From positions 1 through 64,000 of the forward strand of contig JAQPZY010000332.1 of assembly GCA_029931535.1 (NCBI GenBank): a stretch of 64,000 nt of DNA, written 5' to 3'. The position numbers were made by a program, and so were the translations under genes. This document shows, one piece after another, positions 58,130 to 64,000 of the stretch; position 1 is the stretch's first letter, and every line of letters begins with the position of its first letter. Origin of the DNA: Margaritifera margaritifera. Lineage: Eukaryota; Mollusca; Bivalvia; Unionida; Margaritiferidae. Under the pieces are notes generated by a model that searched no databases, had not been told where the DNA came from, and was given only the letters and a program-made list of their open reading frames with translations.

Positions 58130-58220
58130 CAGTAATTCTCCATTTGACTGTATATCTATCAGTAATTCTCCATTTGACTATATCTATCAGTAATTCTCCA
58201 TTTGACTGTATATCTATCAG
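58130..58220. repeat. about 30-bp tandem repeat, 3 copies
   Basis: Unit 'agtaattctccatttgactg' plus 'tatatctatc', the middle copy shorter by four bases. Confidence 0.85.
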
Positions 58221-58746
58221 TAAGTAAATATAAATGTTTCATAAATATTTAATTTTATAAGAGCAGAAAAGTTAGAAACAAAATATATTGTTTACATACT
58301 TGAATACTTCATACTTATCAGAGATCGATTCAGACTAGTCATAATGGAATGATAACACGTGTGTGATGGATAGTCATTTTATGTGTGGTCTTTTGAACAC
58401 AAGTGTCATAGGGCTTTGATCAAGGTAAAACTCAGCTGACATGGATTCTACACCTGTTCTGGAAGGTGATCAACTTTTATCACCAGTTAAGTCATCATTG
58501 ATCATTGATCGATGGTTAATTATGTCGGCTTGGACAAAAGAATCCCTTTGATTGGACGGTTATGAGTCTTTAATCATGCTTGATTAGCTTGGTATTTCTG
58601 TATGACAAACTGCATATTGTCACACCGGCACTCACTTAGTGACACTTGTAAGAATAAACTTTATCCCTCTGTATCTCCCTCTATCCCTCCCTCTCTCCAA
58701 ATTACATTTATTTCCACTTTACAAATACAATTTCTAATTCATAATA

Positions 58747-58919
58747 CAGTAAAACCTGTCTTGAAAGACCATTGCTATGAGTCCACCTGTCTTGAGAGAC
58801 CAGATTCATAATGGACAGATGTACTTGTTATATAGTATTATGACCTATTATGAAAGACCACCTGTCTTGGGAGACCATGATTTTTTGGAAGAAGTGGTCT
58901 TTGAAGACAGGTTTTACTA
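58747..58919. mobile_element. MITE with pogo-like ends, copy 2
   Basis: 'cagtaaaacctgtcttgaaa' to 'tttgaagacaggttttacta', with TA on both sides; 173 bases. Same family as 50281-50454. Nested in the Tigger-type element, so it inserted later. Confidence 0.85.
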
Positions 58920-59149
58920 TACCATTATAATTATGAGATCACAGTGGTTTAATTTATTTTCATGGGTTTATATTTTCATGGTCTTGTGAAAAAGGGCATT
59001 TTTGAGGATATTAAATTTGTGGATTTGTCAAAGTTTGTATATTTACAGGTATTTGATTTCATGGATTAACCTTAACAAATACGCCATATAAATAATACAA
59101 AAGAACAAAGGGTGGTCACTTAAATGGTGGCTAAAACAATATTACTGCC

Positions 59150-59830
59150 AACATGAGCACAAATCAAACATCTGCCAAGATCAATCACTTACAACAAGTG
59201 CTCAACATCAAATGGAGCCAGCACAGCCAACAATACCAAGCCAAATGGTTACTGAAGCAAATCTATATCATCTTTTACTTAACCCTGTCCATGCAGTTGT
59301 TTCCTATGACCATGGCATTAACACACTGACTTAAGAGTGGTCAAATTCAAGTTATGTGGACAATGTAATCATTCCATATATGAACAAAACATATGACCAA
59401 CTGCCCCTTGTTCATTGCAACCAGCAGGTTGTACAAAGGCATCAAAGTCTGATGATGCTAGCTAAACTGAAACACAATAGAATCACTCCTTTGTTTGTTC
59501 CTGCCTTGTGTATGGACAAATTCTATCCATTAGACCTGGCAGTAAACAAACACTCCAAAGAAAAACTGAAATCACACTTCCACTGATATGCAAAATAGGT
59601 CATAGAGATCAGGAGAGAAAAGGAGGACAGCACAGGCAAAGATCAATACGCTTTATCCGTGGACCTTCAAATATTAAAACTTCAGCTGATTCATGCCAAA
59701 TGGATACTCACAGCAAATGACTTATTGTCTGAGAGATCAGATCTAAGTATCCGTGACTTTGAGAAAACTGGACTTGTGCAATTCTGCTATTTCGGGATCA
59801 TTTATGTGACAAATGCTTGAGTGTACCAGG
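59150..59830 (+). pseudogene. pogo-superfamily DDE transposase relic
   Basis: From about 59350 the frame reads VDNVIIPYMNKTYDQLPLVH, which matches the 'W-V-x-x-V-I-x-P-Y' stretch before the second catalytic Asp of DDE_1 (CENP-B/jerky/Tigger) transposases. The usual 'ALVIFDNF' acid is lost (HQSLMMLAKLK). The third catalytic block is TPLFVPALCMDKFYPLDLAV (59487-59550), where the family has PANCTDxLQPLDxSVNK. After a stop and shift, LKLQLIHAKWILTANDLL (about 59665-59725) gives the C-terminal helix. It is dead, with stops at 59584 and beyond. The N-terminal DNA-binding domains are not visible. Confidence 0.75.
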
Positions 59831-60869
59831 AGGCTTGATTGACAGAATGTTTATTCAGTGGTTTTGTCCCAAAAACAGTGAAGTGTGAGCTTTAGTATTG
59901 TGCTGTAATTTTTTGAATATATATAGTGTCTAATTAGTATTTGTGCTTCAAGCAATAGTTCTAGTATTTTACCGACTTGTTCCTTTGGATTAAAAATGTC
60001 TGGATAAAATGAGATGTGCTTTCAGGAGGATTTAAATTTTAACCGAAAAATTTGCTACCTATAAGTAGAAGTAAAACATTTGCATTTATCTATGCTTTAT
60101 GTAGATTATTCATTCAGATGGATCATGACTGCGATAAATTCTTAAATCACAGAGAATTGTAATGAATAAAGTGCATTTATTTTATACAAGAGTTTTCAAC
60201 AGCAGTTTCACCTGAACGAAGGAATGATGTTAATAAGCTTCAAAGTAATTTTTGTAGATCATTTGATTATTTGTTTTTTCATTTTCAATAATCTAGTACT
60301 TAGATACTTTACACTTGTTCTCTTTTCTCTCAATCCTTCCTGATCTAACAACACATTAGGCAGTGAGTTTAACTGGCAGTTACCAGATACTGTATACATA
60401 CATGTGAACTGGAACAACATAAAATGCTGTATAGTTCTTTTATATATTTTTGTTTCAAAAGGGTAAAAATAAAACAAGCACATGTAAAAAGATAATATTT
60501 TATTAGAGTAATCAAGTTGAATTATGAAACAGTTGAGTTTTGTTTATCTCTAGGAATGTATCAGTAACACACAAAAAAGGGTGGCTTTCTGCATCACATG
60601 TGGCTCATTTTTTGTTGGGTCTTTATATCTGGTTTGGACCAACCACGAAATCCATGAAAATTGGTACCCCATGAAAAACAGTGAAACCACTGTATATTCG
60701 ATTGTGTCTGTTTTCTGCTTTCTGTTATTCTTTACTATGTTTGCATCATGATGTGCAAATTATTACTGATACATATATGTTGTAATAAGTAAAAATTTTG
60801 GGAGACATGGTAGTAGAGTGAATGATCTAGATAATTGGCATCTCGATAATTGATGTTTTACTGTGTATG

Positions 60870-61600
60870 ATCCTGCAGTACAACTTTAACAGGACTTGAA
60901 ACAGGTATTTTCTACAAGTCAAGATAATTGACATACTGTTGCATGTAAAATAATAATTTGTAAAACAGTGCTACACTCAGATTCTATCTTAGAGGCCAGT
61001 TTTCCTCACTTTTCAATTACTGTGGCCTTTCGAAGGAATATACAGATCAAACTTTTACTTATTTAAACTTTGAGAAAAAACCACTTCCAAGCCTATCCCA
61101 CTGTACATAGAATAGAATATTTCACAACCTTCTCATTATTGCCAGCTAAATTACCACCTACTTTTCCAGCTGAACCATCTAATTTTACAACATTGTAACA
61201 TTTTTTGATATATTGTTGCATAGACTTAGCTTTGTACTTTTAATTTTAAGCCAGCTTCTTCAAAAGATAATGAAAAGGCTGATTTCATATCCATCTAAAC
61301 TGAAACAAAATCCACAACAGTAACAACAATGACTTTAAGCAGATGCTTTCACATCTACATACATTTTCTTAAATCTAGCAATTATTTAACTGTAAAGCAA
61401 CAACTTTAACACTGAGCTTAATCTAAAAAAATGTAAATATTGAATATAATTTAGGATGAGAATGGATGGACAGATGGAAACAGATATGGATGGCAAAGTG
61501 ATTGATATGTGAAGCTTCTGCTATTGCAGGCTTGACAAATATTGAGAAAGAAGGGATCACATTCAAGATGAAAAGATACAAACACAATCATCAAAACTTT
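60870..61600. other. tuberin intron, no further feature seen
   Basis: AT-rich intronic sequence between the Tigger-type element and the 61.6-kb exon. Confidence 0.5.
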
Positions 61601-61602
61601 AC

Positions 61603-61682
61603 CTCTCATTTAATTCCTCTGGTACAGAGATATTTCTAATGACATCAAAAAAGTGTCCTCGCAAAATTCCCAAATGCTTCAG
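61603..61682 (-). CDS. TSC2: tuberin (TSC2) N-terminal exon
   Basis: Minus strand. Acceptor is 'ttttgtttttag', donor 'AATGAGAG|gtaaag'. 80 bases: 26 codons and two bases, LKHLGILRGHFFDVIRNISV, then PEELNE. It aligns to human tuberin '[24 protein letters not shown]' near residue 90-110. It is the most upstream exon in the window; the start codon and earlier exons lie to the right beyond 64 kb or were not recognised. The end phase requires the next exon to begin with one base completing an Arg/Ser codon. Confidence 0.85.
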
Positions 61683-61959
61683 CTAAAAACAAAAAGGAAA
61701 AAAACACTCATGTATAAACTTCCATTTTGAAGAACAGCTGAGGCAGACATATTTTATATGATCTAAGAAATACTGTAAATTCAATATTATTGCCAATTGT
61801 CATGGATTTCGTGTTACAAACAACAAATCTGAAGACCCAATGAACAATGATTCTTCTGTGGAACAAGATAATCCCTTTCTCAATCCATCAATTTAAGTTC
61901 CGATGAAAATGCTCTGATTTTTCCTTCAAAACCACAAAAATTGATAACTACAAAAACAA

Positions 61960-62672
61960 GTGTCCCAAGTGAGAAATTCTCCGAGATCTTGATCATATAA
62001 ACATGTGTTCCAAGTTTTATCACCCTTGGGTCACAAATATGGCCTCCAGAGTGGTAACAAGCTCAGCCAATCAAATGCAAGAGCACCTCATTAATATGTG
62101 TGAATCTTGCTAATTATAAATCTTGTCTGATATATTGATTGTATAGGGCCATATTCCAAATTTGATCAAGTGGGATTTTGTCTGAGATCTTAATCATATA
62201 AACCTGTGTCAGAAATAGGGTCTCCAGAGAGGTAACAAGCTCAGCCAATCATATATGCAAGAGCACCTCGTTAATATGTGTGGATCTTGCTTATTCTCAA
62301 ACTCATCCATGATCTTGATGATATAAGGTCATATTCCAAATCTGATCACAATCAGATTGGAAATATGGTCTCCAGAGTGGTAACAAGCTCAGGCAATCAG
62401 AGGCAAGATCATCTCATTAATATGCATGGATTTTGTTCATTACTGAATTCATCTGAGATCTTGATAATATAAGCTCTTTTTCCAAGTCTGATAAAATCGA
62501 ATCAGAAATATGGTCTCCAGAGTGGCAACCAGTTCAATCAATGAGATCAATCATTAATATGCATGGATCTCAATCATTGTCTATCTCATCCAAGATTTTG
62601 ATATTTGCCCATATACTAAGTTTGATCAAAATCAGATCAGAAATATGGCCACCATAGTGGAAAAAAGCAATT
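61960..62672 (+). mobile_element. array element, same unit family as 55.3 kb
   Basis: Five units of about 136-180 bases share 'atatggtctccagagtggta' 'acaagctcagccaatca' (near 62040, 62220, 62368, 62512, 62648) and 'cattaatatg.gtgga'. The start 'aacaagtgtcccaagtgaga' resembles the header of such elements. The 3' module begins 'gctgatggatgatgcatt' but is cut off by the MITE fragment at 62700. Confidence 0.65.
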
Positions 62673-62699
62673 GCTGATGGATGATGCATTACACAAGAA

Positions 62700-62775
62700 C
62701 CAAACAACAAAGACCCTAATATGTCACTACTTTTTGGGACATCAGATCTGGGCCTATGCTGTTTGCTATTCGTAG
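62700..62775 (+). mobile_element. double-hairpin MITE, fragment
   Basis: 'caaacaacaaagaccctaat' then 'cagatctgggcctatgctgt' 'ttgc': the outer arms of the two hairpins joined, with the middle deleted. It abuts the broken end of the array element. Confidence 0.65.
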
Positions 62776-62864
62776 CTTGTTAGGAAGATGTGTATTTGTT
62801 TTGTCAAACCTATAACATTTTTAGCCAGAAAGTGAAAAGCTTTATCAATGGCCTTAATCTAGAA

Positions 62865-63310
62865 TGTGGACAGATGTACAGACATGCACAAGGATGGAGA
62901 CAGATGTACAGACATGTACAAGGATGCTGACAGATGTACAGACATACACAAGGATGTTGACATGTACAGACATGTACGATGATGTTGACAGATGTACATG
63001 CATAAGGATGTGGACAGATGTACAGACATGCCTATGGATGTCAACAGATGTACAGACATGCACAAGGATGCAGACAGATGAACATACATGCACAAGGATG
63101 CAGACAGATGTACAGACTTGCACAAGAGCGCAGACAGATGTACATGCATGTACAATGATGTAGACAGATGTAGACATGCACAAGGATGTAGACAGATTAA
63201 AGACTTGCACAAGAATGCTGACAGATGTACATGCATGTATAAGGATGCAGATAGATGTACAGACATGCACAAGGATGTAGACAGATGTGCAGACATGCAC
63301 AAGGATGACA
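62865..63310. repeat. about 30-bp minisatellite, roughly 14 diverged copies
   Basis: Unit 'gacagatgtacagacatgca' 'caaggatgta', with some units shortened. The 30-bp period leaves several frames open on both strands (148 and 150 codons on minus), an effect of the repeat and not of coding. It lies upstream of the first tuberin exon seen. Confidence 0.9.
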
Positions 63311-63319
63311 AGGTAATCT

Positions 63320-63890
63320 AAGAGTCAGTCTTCTGCCAATTGACAGATTTTTGTTGAAATCTAAAAATTCAAAGAAGTGCTTTCTAAAGGCATGGTGAAA
63401 GCATAAAGTGGTCTTTAAGGCAGAGTAAATCAGAGTATTGTACCTTGAGAAAACCACCAAGCATGGATGGGTAACCATTGTAGTGGAGATTGAATCTAAG
63501 ACTCTACAGATGATGAACAAGTGCCTTAACTACTGGGTTATTCAGGCCTCATATGTAAGAATGAGCTACTTAAGTGGTGAAAGACTAACATGTGCAAGCA
63601 ATTTTTTTTTTCTTTAATTTTCTACTTGAGAATTTATTTTTGTCCATTTCATTGTTTTTGGGAAGTCAATTATTATGACTAACTAATTCACTCAGATCTA
63701 CAAGAGGATTATGAGAAAATACAGCCAGAAAGATTACCTGGAGTTTATGTTGGACATTGCCAAAGAAACTTAATACCATGCATATTCTCACCAAAGCTTG
63801 TAATACAATGTTAAAAAAAACAACCTGTCACTTTCAGTAAATTTGCTCTAATTGTTGGCATTTAATTTATAATTATATGTAATATATGTT
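63320..63890. other. no gene recognised
   Basis: Probably upstream intron or flank of tuberin. A stretch near 63490-63550 ('gactctacagatgatgaaca', 'accttaactactgggttatt') vaguely resembles a decayed SINE head in reverse orientation. Confidence 0.35.
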
Positions 63891-63929
63891 GCATGTAACT
63901 TCTACGTACAGTATGTATGGTTTGGTTTG

Positions 63930-64000
63930 ATGTTTTACAGTACATCAACATAAGCAAGGACACTGGTAATCCAACCAAGGCTAATCCAATGGTAAGATCT
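63930..64000 (-). mobile_element. SINE fragment cut by the window edge
   Basis: 'ggtaatccaaccaaggctaa' 'tccaatggtaagatct' matches 'ggtatccaatcctggctgat' 'ccaatggtaggattc' in the SINE at 51.98-52.02 kb, in the same orientation; the tRNA-like head would lie beyond 64000. Confidence 0.6.

Larger units (their letters stand above)
58005..60863 (+). mobile_element. pogo/Tigger-type DNA transposon, about 2.86 kb
   Basis: The left end 'cagtaactcatcgattatct' 'gaaccc' at 58005 and the right end 'gatgccaattatc'-type inverted repeat closing with '...cgataattgatgttttactg' at 60863 form the classic Tigger-style 'CAGT..CTCGATTATC' terminal repeat. TA precedes the left end. A DDE transposase relic lies inside (59150-59830, plus strand). 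A pogo-type MITE is nested at 58747-58919. The whole sits in a tuberin intron. Confidence 0.78.

Noticed and set aside
62854..63520. 148- and 150-codon Cys-rich minus-strand frames
   Set aside because: Both come from the 30-bp minisatellite read in two frames at once; coding in both is implausible.

Overview
The window is eukaryotic, AT-rich, intron-containing and crowded with transposable elements. The repeats look lophotrochozoan and probably molluscan: tRNA-derived SINEs with the tail motif seen at 45.08 kb, arrays of about 140-bp units ending in a 'gctcacttggcc...ggtgagctaa' hairpin, and CR1/Jockey-type LINEs. No bacterial or plasmid feature is present. I could run no search, so all homology calls are by eye from translated motifs.

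Region 1 (about 1.8-12.5 kb, + strand) is a decayed virus-like element of the Polinton/adintovirus sort. In order it holds a protein-primed family-B DNA polymerase relic, an inserted multicopy gene of unknown function (MPRTCV family), an unrecognised stretch, an FtsK/A32-type packaging ATPase relic, two diverged copies of a small adenovirus pX-like gene, a small 'LVPY' gene, and two diverged copies of a promoter-like block followed by short ORFs. Almost every gene is broken by frameshifts and stops, so this is an endogenous fossil, not a functional element.

Region 2 (about 12.5-34.5 kb) is a repeat graveyard. It has minisatellites, one of them apparently amplified from the central part of a SINE, and four non-LTR retrotransposon bodies (14.6-18.7 kb minus, 21.4-24.4 kb minus, 26.5-27.3 kb minus as ORF1 only, 29.9-33.2 kb plus). 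It also has a palindromic MITE at 19.2 kb and an orphan exon-like segment at 21 kb.

Region 3 (34.6-61.7 kb, minus strand) is a piece of a host gene, the tuberin homologue (TSC2). Seven well supported exons and one tentative exon lie at 61.60, 54.41 (tentative), 51.12, 49.12, 46.88, 46.14, 39.59 and 34.61 kb. They keep colinear order with human tuberin, and their phases match at each of the five junctions between the six exons from 51.20 to 34.61 kb. Its introns hold pogo/Tigger, Tc1, hairpin MITE, SINE and array elements. No exon for the C-terminal half, including the Rap/Rheb GAP domain, was found in the 34.6 kb to its left, so either the next intron is very long and holds Regions 1 and 2, or the gene or assembly is interrupted here.

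The most useful observations are the tuberin gene structure, the fossil viral gene block with its duplicated pX-like gene, the double-hairpin MITE family shared with a 1.5-kb parent-like element, and the rolling-circle-like elements that keep one 3' hairpin while their internal tandem repeats differ.
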